Source: JBGMEA01 sp964444065
Lineage (GTDB): Bacteria > Bacillota > Clostridia > Eubacteriales > Anaerofustaceae
Length of the DNA stretch: 64,000 nucleotides
NCBI GenBank assembly: GCA_964444065.1
Contig: CAYUFL010000003.1
Location: 1 to 64,000 of the forward strand
Reading direction: 5' to 3'
Shown: piece by piece, positions 42,993 to 51,055 of the stretch
Position numbering within the stretch: position 1 is the first letter of the stretch
Layout of the letters: every line of letters starts with the position of its first letter
Notes under the pieces: model-generated
What the model saw: the letters and a program-made list of their open reading frames with translations, nothing else
Database searches by the model: none
What the model was told of the DNA's origin: nothing
Made by a program: the position numbers and the translations under genes

Positions 42993-43028
42993 AGCACAGC
43001 CCCGAACAATCGGGTCGGTGCTTTTTTT
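42993..43028 (+). terminator. Terminator of the Ser/Asn-rich protein gene
   Basis: AGCAC-(ag)-CCCGA...TCGGG-(tc)-GGTGCT with T7. Confidence 0.85.
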
Positions 43029-43121
43029 GTCTGCTGTCTGACAAGAACGATTGTGTGATATTTACAATATTTGTATATTACATATATCGAGTGGTGCTGA
43101 CGGTATGTCCTTTAAACGTAA

Positions 43122-43146
43122 AAAAGCCTGCAAATCGCAGGCTTTT
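43122..43146 (-). terminator. Terminator of the YibE/F gene
   Basis: AAAAGCCTGC / GCAGGCTTTT with a five-base loop, T-rich on the minus strand. Confidence 0.85.
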
Positions 43147-43176
43147 ATTTTCAATGTAAGACAGTATACACCTGCA

Positions 43177-44331
43177 CTATCTCGGCGCATACAGTTTTGC
43201 CGCCACCAACGAGGTGAACGGGATCGTGAACAGCAGCCCGAAGCTCCCGATGAGCGCCTGCAACACTTCGACCACGATCATTTCGCGGTTGAACAGATAA
43301 ATCATCGGTGTATTGTAAGCCACCAATAACAACACCAGAGCCAGAGAGCTTCCGATATACGCCAGTATGAGTGTGTTTGCCATAGTCCCCATAATATCGC
43401 GCCCGATTGAAAGTCCGGATTTGAGCAATTTTCCGAATTCGGGATATGACATCTGCTCCGAGATTTCCCAAAGAGAAGAGCTGATCGACATCGCCACGTC
43501 CATAATCGCACCGATGGCACCGATCAGAATCGCCGCAAACACGATCGCACGCAGATCGATTGGGTTGTCGGTATTCAGGCTGATCAGAAACACGGATTCT
43601 TCATTGATGATCCCCGTCAGATGGACGAGTTTATTTAAGATCAAAATCAGAATCCCCGAAACCGCAACCCCGCTGATACATCCGACAATGGCAGCGATGC
43701 TTTTCTTGTCCGCTCCGTTGATGATCAGCATGGTCATCACCGTCATAAACACGCAGGTAATGATCGACCACAGATAAATATTCTGTTCGCTCAAAATTGC
43801 AGGCACCAGTACGAAAAAGATCGCAAGCACGGTAAAGGTCAGCGAAATAATCGTATTGATGCCTTTTCTGTGTCCGAATACAATCAGCAAAGCCAAAAAG
43901 ACGACACCCAGGATCATCAGAATATCGCTGCGCGAATACGCCATAAAGATCCAGTCCTGGTTGATTGTCAGCGCATCGCTGTATAAAATGACCTTATCGC
44001 CGAGCTTGATATCATTTGTCCCGTCGGTCTCGGCAAACGAATCGTATGTTTTCGTCGCAGTGACGTATTTGCCCTTGTTTTCGCCCTTTAGAATTTCTGC
44101 TTCGAAACGCACATCGTATCCGTCGTTGTCTCCGAGCACGTCGATATTTTCCACTTCAGCCAGTATTTCGGTTACCTCTGCCTTGAGATAATACCCGTAT
44201 GACGCTTCGCCCTCATACGTACCTTCTCCCGCCGCGATACGATTGCCGAGCAGAATGTACACCAGTGACAAAACGATCGTCAGTCCGTAAACAAGATTTT
44301 TCTGATATGATTTTCTTTTTTTCTGTTTCAA
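43177..44331 (-). CDS. YibE/F-like multi-pass membrane protein
   Basis: A 384-residue protein. N-terminal TM, an extracytoplasmic domain of about 110 residues (EASYGYYLKAEVTEILAEVENIDVLGDNDGYDVRF), then about seven TM helices (DILMILGVVFLALLIVFGHRKGINTIISL; IVGCISGVAVSGILILILN; GAIGAIMDVAMSISSSLWEI). GHRKGINTIISL and GAIGAIMDVAMSI are YibE/F-family signatures. The best start is a TTG at 44331 with AGGAG eight bases ahead; the upstream frame lacks a ribosome site. The family is of unknown function and is proposed to transport. Confidence 0.9.
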   Translation of the reverse strand: MKQKKRKSYQKNLVYGLTIVLSLVYILLGNRIAAGEGTYEGEASYGYYLKAEVTEILAEVENIDVLGDNDGYDVRFEAEILKGENKGKYVTATKTYDSFAETDGTNDIKLGDKVILYSDALTINQDWIFMAYSRSDILMILGVVFLALLIVFGHRKGINTIISLTFTVLAIFFVLVPAILSEQNIYLWSIITCVFMTVMTMLIINGADKKSIAAIVGCISGVAVSGILILILNKLVHLTGIINEESVFLISLNTDNPIDLRAIVFAAILIGAIGAIMDVAMSISSSLWEISEQMSYPEFGKLLKSGLSIGRDIMGTMANTLILAYIGSSLALVLLLVAYNTPMIYLFNREMIVVEVLQALIGSFGLLFTIPFTSLVAAKLYAPR

Positions 44332-44534
44332 ATGCTTTTCTCCTGTCTGAACGAATTCAGTCGTTTGAGTTAGCAAAAACTAACATTTTCTATTATAACA
44401 AAACCCTGCCGCTGCGGTCAACCGCCACGTCCGAATGGCATCTCTTTTTTACGAAATAACTGCGTAAACCCGTGATTGCAATCCAATCAAACTTCTGTTA
44501 CAATTTGAATCATAAACATGCCTTTGGAGGACTT

Positions 44535-44969
44535 ATGAACAAAAAAACGGTTACCGTACGATATATGATTGCCTTCCCGATTATTCTCATTTTATGCGGA
44601 CTTCTCGCAATCGGCTTCCCGATTTACGCGATGCTCGTAGGTGCAGTCGATACGCAGGGCGCACTGGTGACATTCTCTGCCGGAGAGCTGATCGTATTCT
44701 TTGGACTCGGCGCGGTGGCACTCGTTTACGGCATTATGCTCTTCCGCTTCAAAATCGTAGCGGGAGAAACAGTTGAATTCACGCCTTATTTCGGCAAAAA
44801 ACAAATTCTGGAATACAAAGATTTTGTCAAAAGCGAAAACGTGCTGTTCGGCATCGCATTTTTCACCAAAGAAAAGAAAATAACAACCGTGACGCCCTAT
44901 ATGATTCACCGTCAGGATTTCTACAAACGTCTGCCGAATCTGCCGACCCTCGGCATGCGGATGCTGTAG
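44535..44969 (+). CDS. Hypothetical two-TM membrane protein
   Basis: A 144-residue protein: two TM helices (YMIAFPIILILCGLLAIGFPIYAML and ELIVFFGLGAVALVYGIMLF), then a soluble C-terminal part of PH-like appearance (VEFTPYFGKKQILEYKDFVKSENVLFGIAFFTKEKKITTV). TTTGGAGGACTT precedes the ATG. Divergent from the YibE/F gene. The family is not recognised. A terminator lies at 44999-45029. Confidence 0.7.
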   Translation: MNKKTVTVRYMIAFPIILILCGLLAIGFPIYAMLVGAVDTQGALVTFSAGELIVFFGLGAVALVYGIMLFRFKIVAGETVEFTPYFGKKQILEYKDFVKSENVLFGIAFFTKEKKITTVTPYMIHRQDFYKRLPNLPTLGMRML

Positions 44970-44998
44970 GACGCAATCCAAACAAAATACGCCAAAAC

Positions 44999-45029
44999 AA
45001 ACAGACATGCAAAAATGCATGTCTGTTTT
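44999..45029 (+). terminator. Terminator
   Basis: AACAGACATGCA / TGCATGTCTGTT with loop AAAA and T5. Confidence 0.9.
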
Positions 45030-45048
45030 TGTATGCACGATTCCCCCA

Positions 45049-45120
45049 CGCATTGTATGCGTTCCTAGCATTGTATGCGTTCCTAGCATTGTATGCGTTC
45101 CTGGCATTGTATGCGTTCCT
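45049..45120. repeat. 18-bp tandem repeat, four units, derived from a REP-like arm
   Basis: Units of GCATTGTATGCGTTCCT(A/G) at 45049, 45067, 45085 and 45103; the first two are identical. Each is half of the GGAACGC palindrome family. The array ends three bases before the 3' end of the membrane-protein gene at 45123. Confidence 0.93.
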
Positions 45121-45122
45121 GG

Positions 45123-45785
45123 CTACAGCATATTCCTCTTGTACATCACTCTTGCGACCCCGATGGCGATCAGTGCGCCCACAGGCACCAGAATGCCCAC
45201 AGAGCTTGCCATGGACGGCACCAGGATAAACAACGCGATCATGAAGATCATCGGCACAATGGCGATCTTGAAGTTCCTGGAGATGTAGACCACACCGAGT
45301 CCGCCAAAGAGCGCGGGCAGGATATTGTCGAATGCGGGCTGCATCACTGCGGATTCGAGAAACGGCTGTATCTGCGCAAGCAGCAGAACCCCGAGTGCGA
45401 TGATTACCGTCGTCACAATGGAGGACACCGCAATGGCGATGGTCGAAATCACTTCCGCTTCCTCCGTGCCGGATTCCACTTTTGCGTTTTGCATGGCGTT
45501 CAGCGCGCACGGCACTTTCAGATTGGTGAGATTTCCCGTCATAAATCCGAGATATGCCCCGCCCGTTCCGAGCATCGGAACGAAGGTCAATACCTCGATC
45601 ACGCCGACGGTCCAGAAGATCGGAATCACGCCGATCAGTCCTTTGCCGACAGCAGAAAACTGCGGCCATGCCTGAAAATATATGCAGATTACGGTCGGCA
45701 CCAAAAGCAGCATGATCATGCCTGCGACGGTCCATATTCTGCCGACGGTATGTAAATTTTCTCTGTATGTTTTTTCCTGTTTCAT
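45123..45785 (-). CDS. Multi-pass membrane protein, partner of DUF5058 protein
   Basis: A 220-residue protein with about six TM helices (VGRIWTVAGMIMLLLVPTVICIYF; GVIPIFWTVGVIEVLTFVPMLG; ISTIAIAVSSIVTTVIIALGVLLL; ILVPVGALIAIGVARVMYK). The GTGGAYLGFMTGNLTNLKVP loop looks functional. AGGAGGCAT gives a start at 45785 (six-base spacing), with the ATG at 45788 as alternative. It is 10 bases downstream of the DUF5058 gene on the same strand, so the two form an operon and probably one transport complex. The substrate is unknown. Confidence 0.8.
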   Translation of the reverse strand: MKQEKTYRENLHTVGRIWTVAGMIMLLLVPTVICIYFQAWPQFSAVGKGLIGVIPIFWTVGVIEVLTFVPMLGTGGAYLGFMTGNLTNLKVPCALNAMQNAKVESGTEEAEVISTIAIAVSSIVTTVIIALGVLLLAQIQPFLESAVMQPAFDNILPALFGGLGVVYISRNFKIAIVPMIFMIALFILVPSMASSVGILVPVGALIAIGVARVMYKRNML

Positions 45786-45795
45786 CATATGCCTC

Positions 45796-46524
45796 CTATA
45801 CCAAACCGTTGATCAGCCCTGTAATCGGGATCGACAGCGCCATAGCGCCCAACATGCTGATCGGCAGTGCGTAATCTTCCATCCATTTCCATTTGAGCTT
45901 TTTCACGAATAATCCGCACACCGCCATAATCAGCGCAGAAGCCATCATCACAAAGACCGGAATCCATCCGACGAGCCCTTTGTTCACCGTGGCGAACACC
46001 ACACCGAGAAAAGCTGAAATCATCCCGAGAAACAGTGCGCTCATAAAAATTTCGCCCCATTTTTCGTCTTTGCTGCGAATATTGAGTACGCCGCTCTCGA
46101 TCTTCTTGCCGAACAGTGTCACCGTAAGCGGGCTGAGCATAATCCCGATGGTCATGACCCATGCAATGGCGGTATACACCTGCGGGTTGGTAATCAGATT
46201 CGACAGCGTGTATCCCTGCGCGGAAGCCGCAGTCGCGGCGGCAGTCGTTTCGTATGTCAGTGCGCCGATGACCGAAAGTCTCAGCCACGGGAGCGGCAGT
46301 CCGAGCGCTTTCGAGAGGGCAATCACGCCGAGCAGAATCGCCACGGCAGGCGCCACGGTAAACACCGCGCTTGAAATCACCGTTTTCTTCAGCACTTCGT
46401 CCGATATGCCGATTTTTTTTGCCTGTTTCCACGCTTTTCTGAGGAAATAGATCGATTCGGCAACGACGAACGCAATGACGAGCGCAACGATCAGATATAA
46501 AAATCCGCTGTTCGGATTAAACAT
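45796..46524 (-). CDS. DUF5058 family membrane protein
   Basis: A 242-residue protein opening MFNPNSGFLYLIVALVIAFV, the DUF5058 start pattern, with about seven TM helices (VFTVAPAVAILLGVIAL; AIAWVMTIGIMLSPLTVTLF; IPVFVMMASALIMAVCGLFV; LPISMLGAMALSIPI). The loop RLSVIGALTYETTAAATAASAQG is conserved-looking. GGAGGTATTTT precedes the ATG. First gene of a two-gene operon with the membrane protein at 45123. The family has no assigned function; a small-molecule transporter is likely. Confidence 0.85.
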   Translation of the reverse strand: MFNPNSGFLYLIVALVIAFVVAESIYFLRKAWKQAKKIGISDEVLKKTVISSAVFTVAPAVAILLGVIALSKALGLPLPWLRLSVIGALTYETTAAATAASAQGYTLSNLITNPQVYTAIAWVMTIGIMLSPLTVTLFGKKIESGVLNIRSKDEKWGEIFMSALFLGMISAFLGVVFATVNKGLVGWIPVFVMMASALIMAVCGLFVKKLKWKWMEDYALPISMLGAMALSIPITGLINGLV

Positions 46525-46692
46525 AAAATACCTCCGGATTGTATATGATTGTATAATGTGTTCAGTATATCACCGCAACCGATATCCGACAACCGTTTTT
46601 GCTTCTGCTTCGGGAATTTTTCGGAATATTCAAAAACCGCAATACGACCTGTTTCGTCATAAATAAGCAGAATATGGTAAATAACAAACAAT

Positions 46693-46716
46693 ACCCCGTT
46701 TTTTTTCGTCCCCGAA
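46693..46716 (+). promoter_or_regulatory. Candidate SigI-type promoter ahead of sigI
   Basis: ACCCC (46693-46697), 15-base spacer, CGAA (46713-46716). SigI promoters have an ACCCC-like -35 and CGAA-like -10 element, so this fits self-activation. Spacing agreement is from memory. Confidence 0.5.
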
Positions 46717-46810
46717 CCGAAATATATATAATAACGGCATCATTTATTGATGCTCAGCTTCATTGACGAACGATCCGCACTCACATAACAAAGGAAACGG
46801 AGCACGCACA

Positions 46811-47536
46811 TTGAATACGAATGCGATCAGAGAAGTAACACAGGCACAGAAGAACAGTGGTACAATGGAACAGTTTGTGCGCCGCCATGAAGGGTATGTT
46901 TTAAAATATACCGCCTCGGTTACGCGCCGATATGTCACGAGAAGCGATGATGTTTGGTCTGTCGCACTTTCCGGGTTTATACAGGCAGTCAACGATTATG
47001 ACGCGGACAAAGGAAATTTTTACGCGTTCGCGGAACTTGTCATGAAACGCAGACTGATCGATTACCTGCGTGCGGAAAAAAAATTCGAGAATGAAATTGC
47101 GGTCGATCCTGCATTGTTTGATTTGGAATACGAAGATGACGCGGACGAATTCCTTTGTGTTACGCCGATCGTCGCACAACAGCTGACCCAAACCGAAGAT
47201 CGCCGCATGACCGATGAAATAGAGGAAATCTCTGCTGTACTGAAACATTACCGATTCGATTTTATGTCGCTTGCGGAATGCTCTCCCAAAGCGGAGAAAA
47301 CAAAAAAAGCCTGTGCCAAATCCGTCGCCTTCCTCGTAAAGGAACCTGCGCTGATGAGCGCACTGCGCGCAAAACGATGTCTGCCTGTAGCCGCAATTGA
47401 AAAAAATTGCGCCGTCCCCCGAAAAATACTGGAGCGCCACCGAAACTATATAATAGCGGCAGCAGAGATCATGACCCGGGATTGTCCCTGTCTTGCCGAC
47501 TATCTGCCGATCATCAGAAAGGAGTTGGGAAAATGA
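46811..47536 (+). CDS. sigI: RNA polymerase sigma factor SigI
   Basis: Alternative sigma factor, about 241 residues, with region-2-like sequence (YVTRSDDVWSVALSGFIQAVNDYDADKGNFYAFAELVMKRRLIDYLR) and the SigI C-terminal domain (LPVAAIEKNCAVPRKILERHRNYIIAAAEIMT), which replaces classical region 4. The preferred start is the TTG at 46811, with GGAG eight bases upstream; an earlier TTG (46763) and ATG 46865 are alternatives. Its stop overlaps the anti-sigma gene by four bases (ATGA). In Bacillus and Clostridium SigI answers heat, envelope or polysaccharide signals through its RsgI partner. Confidence 0.92.
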   Translation: MNTNAIREVTQAQKNSGTMEQFVRRHEGYVLKYTASVTRRYVTRSDDVWSVALSGFIQAVNDYDADKGNFYAFAELVMKRRLIDYLRAEKKFENEIAVDPALFDLEYEDDADEFLCVTPIVAQQLTQTEDRRMTDEIEEISAVLKHYRFDFMSLAECSPKAEKTKKACAKSVAFLVKEPALMSALRAKRCLPVAAIEKNCAVPRKILERHRNYIIAAAEIMTRDCPCLADYLPIIRKELGK

Positions 47537-48432
47537 GAGCTGTTATTGTACAAATCAAAAAAAATGACGCAGCTGCCCTTGACGATGCAGGCACCATGCA
47601 CAAAATCAAAAATAAAAATTATACGTTAGGACAGGTGGTAGTAATGGAAACAACAACGAACACAGTCAGAAAAACAGGTGTTGCGCGTTACGCAACTGCG
47701 GCAGTCATTGCCATTGTCGTCGGCTTCGGCGCATGGGGGTTCTTCTCCCCTTACAGCTATGTCAGTCTGGACGTCAATCCGTCCATCGAATATTCCGTCA
47801 ACAGACTTGGTCTCGTGCTTTCCGCACAGGCAGTCAATGGAGACGGCGAAGAGATTTTGCAGGACTTACATCTCAACTATACCAATATCGAAGATGCAAT
47901 CGCTGCAACCGTGGACGAAATCGCGGCAGCGGGATATTTTGACGGAGACGATCCCGGACAGATCATGATTGCCACAGCATGCACAAATGAAGCAAACGCC
48001 GACCAACTGCGCGAGCAGCTTCAAACACACGTGATGGAAATGGATCAGGTTCGCACACGCGCAATCGAAGTACAGGGCGAAGCGGTCGGATATGACCGGG
48101 TACAGGAAGCAAAAGCGCTCGGAATGACCCCGGGCAAACTCAATCTGATCGAAAAATTGATCGCATCCTCCTCCGATCCCGACAGTGTCAATGTGGAAGA
48201 TTGGAAAGATGTTTCCGTAAAAGACATCATGAAGACAATCAATACGAACAAAGGAAACGGCAATACCAACGACAACACAACAATGAACGGTAGCGGTAGC
48301 GGATCATCGGATTCCGACGACACAACAACGAATTCCACCGATACTACCGATACCACCGTTACAACGAACGGCAACGGCAACGGCGGTTCCAACAGTGACA
48401 ACGGCAACACAACCAACGGAAAAGGCAAATAA
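47533..48432 (+). CDS. rsgI: RsgI-type membrane anti-sigma factor
   Basis: A 299-residue partner of SigI. RsgI_N domain at the N-terminus (MRAVIVQIKKNDAAALDDAG..., 1-50), TM helix (ATAAVIAIVVGFGAWGFF, about 55-72), then the conserved outer domain YVSLDVNPSIEYSVNRLG (about 76-95) with the Asn-Pro pair reported as the self-cleavage site in RsgI proteins. After about residue 235 it ends in a long Asn/Thr/Ser/Gly low-complexity tail instead of a carbohydrate-binding or enzyme domain. The signal is therefore not polysaccharide binding by a fused module. Confidence 0.92.
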   Translation: MRAVIVQIKKNDAAALDDAGTMHKIKNKNYTLGQVVVMETTTNTVRKTGVARYATAAVIAIVVGFGAWGFFSPYSYVSLDVNPSIEYSVNRLGLVLSAQAVNGDGEEILQDLHLNYTNIEDAIAATVDEIAAAGYFDGDDPGQIMIATACTNEANADQLREQLQTHVMEMDQVRTRAIEVQGEAVGYDRVQEAKALGMTPGKLNLIEKLIASSSDPDSVNVEDWKDVSVKDIMKTINTNKGNGNTNDNTTMNGSGSGSSDSDDTTTNSTDTTDTTVTTNGNGNGGSNSDNGNTTNGKGK

Positions 48433-48471
48433 TTTGATCCCGAAAATCACTTAAACAGGTAATATCAAACG

Positions 48472-48512
48472 AAGCATCGGATGCGCACCCGCGTTTCCGA
48501 TGCTTTGATTTT
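48472..48512 (+). terminator. Terminator of the sigI-rsgI operon
   Basis: AAGCATCGGA / TCCGATGCTT, 10-bp stem, followed by TGATTTTTC. Confidence 0.85.
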
Positions 48513-48689
48513 TCGCAAGACCACGCTTTGCAATCGCAATATACTTCGCTTCCGTATCCGATTCATTGCATCGGCAGGTGCCCTTTGCCATGCACGTACG
48601 GGCAAACAGTACATATACTTGTGCTTTGCAATAAATTTTGTTAAAATATAGGTAAAGTAATGTGTCATATTTCACATTTGGGGGTTAGG

Positions 48690-49862
48690 ATGATCCGCTG
48701 CAATCACTGCGGAAAAGAAATAGAAGACGGTCTCATTCTCTGTCCGTACTGTTCCGGATATTTGGATGATGATACCGTCATAGAAAAAATATTGTCGGAT
48801 GATCCGCCCGACGGGGCGACTTTCCGTTCGGACAAATCCGATGCGTCGCTGCGCGGTTCTCCGTCTCAAGCCACGGACGAAACAGTTGAATCCATACCGC
48901 TTTACTCAGGAGAACTCATTGATGAAGATCCGACAGAAGCGGAAGTGCGCGAGATTCTGGAAATAGTGCTCTCGCCGCCGAACGATGATCTGCGCAAGAG
49001 ACGGTATCTTTTGTGTTATTCCGCCGCGATTCTCATCTTTGCACTCTTGTTGTTTTCTGTCTATCGCTTCATTTTTCACACCCCTCTCGTTCGACTTTCG
49101 GAAACCATCGAAGCGGCTCCGTATATCGATCCGATATCACTGGCAGCACTCGAGGCACCTGATAAAGACAGCTACAACTTCAGTGTCAAATCCTCCGATC
49201 TGATTTCCGATATACCCGGCGAATATTCTGTTACCTACACGGTAATCAATAAAACAAATCTGAAGATCCGGGAAATCACCTTCCAATACGAAGTTGTCGA
49301 TACAACGGCTCCTGTCATCTCGGCATCCGGAACGCTTCAAATTGTGCAGGGCGACACTTTCCGCATTGCGGATTTCGTGACGGTTGCAGACAATGCGCAG
49401 GGGGTAAGCATCAACCAGTTATATGTCGGAGGGACGGTCGATACCGATGTTGCGGGCAATTATCCGCTCACGTTAAGCCTGACGGATGCGTCCGGCAATA
49501 CCACGATTGTGAATCTGATGGTTGTTGTCATGCAACGCACGGCGCAGGATACATTCTTTGATCTGATTTACGGAGACTGGGCACGCGGAGCAGTCCTTTT
49601 GCATATCGGCACAAAGAACGGTTCCTATTATCTGGAGACCGGCACGAAATCTGGCGTGCTTGTCTATGACACGCTCGATGACAACAATGAATCCGCGAGT
49701 TTTGTCTGGGAATGGACGGACAGCAGCGCAAAACAGCCGATCAGCGGACAGACCAACATCACATTTCACGCAGCAAATGCGCAATACGGAAATATATCCG
49801 TCAATCTTTCCGACGGCAACGGATACCGCACATACCAGAAAGCAATCGAAACAAACGACTGA
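48690..49862 (+). CDS. Zinc-ribbon / single-TM / DUF5011 Ig-like protein 1
   Basis: A 390-residue protein. N-terminal zinc ribbon (CNHCGKEIEDGLILCPYC, residues 4-21), an acidic disordered linker, one TM (LLCYSAAILIFALLLFSVYRFIF, about 107-129), and an outer region with an Ig-like DUF5011 domain (VVDTTAPVISASGTLQIVQGD...LSLTDASGNTTIV) plus a C-terminal beta-rich domain. GGGGGTTAGG precedes the ATG. It is a paralogue of the gene at 51056 with the same layout. Zinc ribbon inside, Ig outside suggests a sensor or envelope-associated protein; the function is unknown. Confidence 0.82.
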   Translation: MIRCNHCGKEIEDGLILCPYCSGYLDDDTVIEKILSDDPPDGATFRSDKSDASLRGSPSQATDETVESIPLYSGELIDEDPTEAEVREILEIVLSPPNDDLRKRRYLLCYSAAILIFALLLFSVYRFIFHTPLVRLSETIEAAPYIDPISLAALEAPDKDSYNFSVKSSDLISDIPGEYSVTYTVINKTNLKIREITFQYEVVDTTAPVISASGTLQIVQGDTFRIADFVTVADNAQGVSINQLYVGGTVDTDVAGNYPLTLSLTDASGNTTIVNLMVVVMQRTAQDTFFDLIYGDWARGAVLLHIGTKNGSYYLETGTKSGVLVYDTLDDNNESASFVWEWTDSSAKQPISGQTNITFHAANAQYGNISVNLSDGNGYRTYQKAIETND

Positions 49863-49874
49863 GAGGGATCAATC

Positions 49875-50849
49875 ATGAAAAAAACAGCTTACCCGATTGA
49901 AAGTAAAGAAACCATTGAAATAAACGGTTCCCGCCAAAATATCCGTATCCGCGGAACCGACCCGTCCAATCCGATTCTTTTGTTTCTGCACGGAGGTCCC
50001 GGCATCTGCGACAGGCACACCGTGCTCAAATATCAATCCGAACTCACCGACATCTGCACCATGGTATGTTGGGATCAGCGCGGAGCAGGGCTCAGTTACA
50101 ATGCTAAAACAGCAAAGACGGAGCATCTGCATATCGCGGATATGGTGGAAGACGCCGCGGCGGTCATCCGATATCTCAACGAACGCTTCGGCAAACAAAA
50201 AGTTTCGATTGTCGGGCATTCCTGGGGCAGTATTCTCGGCGTATTGCTTGCACAGAAATATCCCGAATTGATTGAAAACTACATCGGTATGGGTCAGTTC
50301 GTGAACGGTGCGCAGAATGAGCTGCTTTCTTACCAATTCGCCGTTCAGCAGGCAGCCAGCCGCAATGACGGCAAAGCCATGCAGCAACTCTCGCGCATCG
50401 GCGCGCCTCAGGAAGGGCGGTATGCATCCCTCAAAGGCATGCAGATCCAACGCAAATACCTGAGCAAATACGGCGGTGCGGAGTACGGCACCAACTCCAC
50501 GATGGTGCATGCAGTCTTACTGCCGTTACTTGAAACTTCGGAATATGATCTCTGCGATATTCCGAAATATGCAAAAGGTGCGTATTATTCACTGACGGAG
50601 CTTTGGGACGAGGTGGTCTCCTTAAACTTCCGTCAAAGTGTGCCTTCACTTGCGATGCCGGTATGGATTTTGCAGGGAAATCATGATCAAAACACCCCGA
50701 CCATTCTGGCGCGCGAATGGTTCAACCGTCTGGAAGCGCCGAAAAAAAACTGGTTTGCCTTTGAGAAATCGGCGCACTCCCCGATCAAAGAAGAACCCAA
50801 AAAATGGCAGACAATTGTACGCGAAATAATGAACAATACAAAAAAATAG
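49875..50849 (+). CDS. Alpha/beta hydrolase, proline iminopeptidase-like
   Basis: A 324-residue cytoplasmic hydrolase. HGGPG oxyanion motif (39-43), WDQRGAGLS (66-74), nucleophile Ser116 in GHSWGS, Asp271 in GNHDQNTP and His301 in KSAHSP complete the triad. The pattern matches the prolyl aminopeptidase / proline iminopeptidase branch. GAGAGGGATCAATC precedes the ATG; it starts 12 bases after the preceding gene and is probably co-transcribed with the zinc-ribbon protein. Peptide or small-ester substrates are possible. Confidence 0.9.
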   Translation: MKKTAYPIESKETIEINGSRQNIRIRGTDPSNPILLFLHGGPGICDRHTVLKYQSELTDICTMVCWDQRGAGLSYNAKTAKTEHLHIADMVEDAAAVIRYLNERFGKQKVSIVGHSWGSILGVLLAQKYPELIENYIGMGQFVNGAQNELLSYQFAVQQAASRNDGKAMQQLSRIGAPQEGRYASLKGMQIQRKYLSKYGGAEYGTNSTMVHAVLLPLLETSEYDLCDIPKYAKGAYYSLTELWDEVVSLNFRQSVPSLAMPVWILQGNHDQNTPTILAREWFNRLEAPKKNWFAFEKSAHSPIKEEPKKWQTIVREIMNNTKK

Positions 50850-51055
50850 AACATGCGGAAAAAGATGTGCGGTGTGCATCTTTTCTCTGTCGTTGCTTAG
50901 AAAAACATTACAAAAAAATGAGTGCATGATTACAGGCGGATTAAGTTTCTTGAGGACAAATTCAGCGTCTGTTACAATAAATGCAGCGAAATCGAATGCA
51001 AACCGTACACAGCGCATTCGCAAGATTGGTTCATGAAAGGGACTTGGGAGAATAT

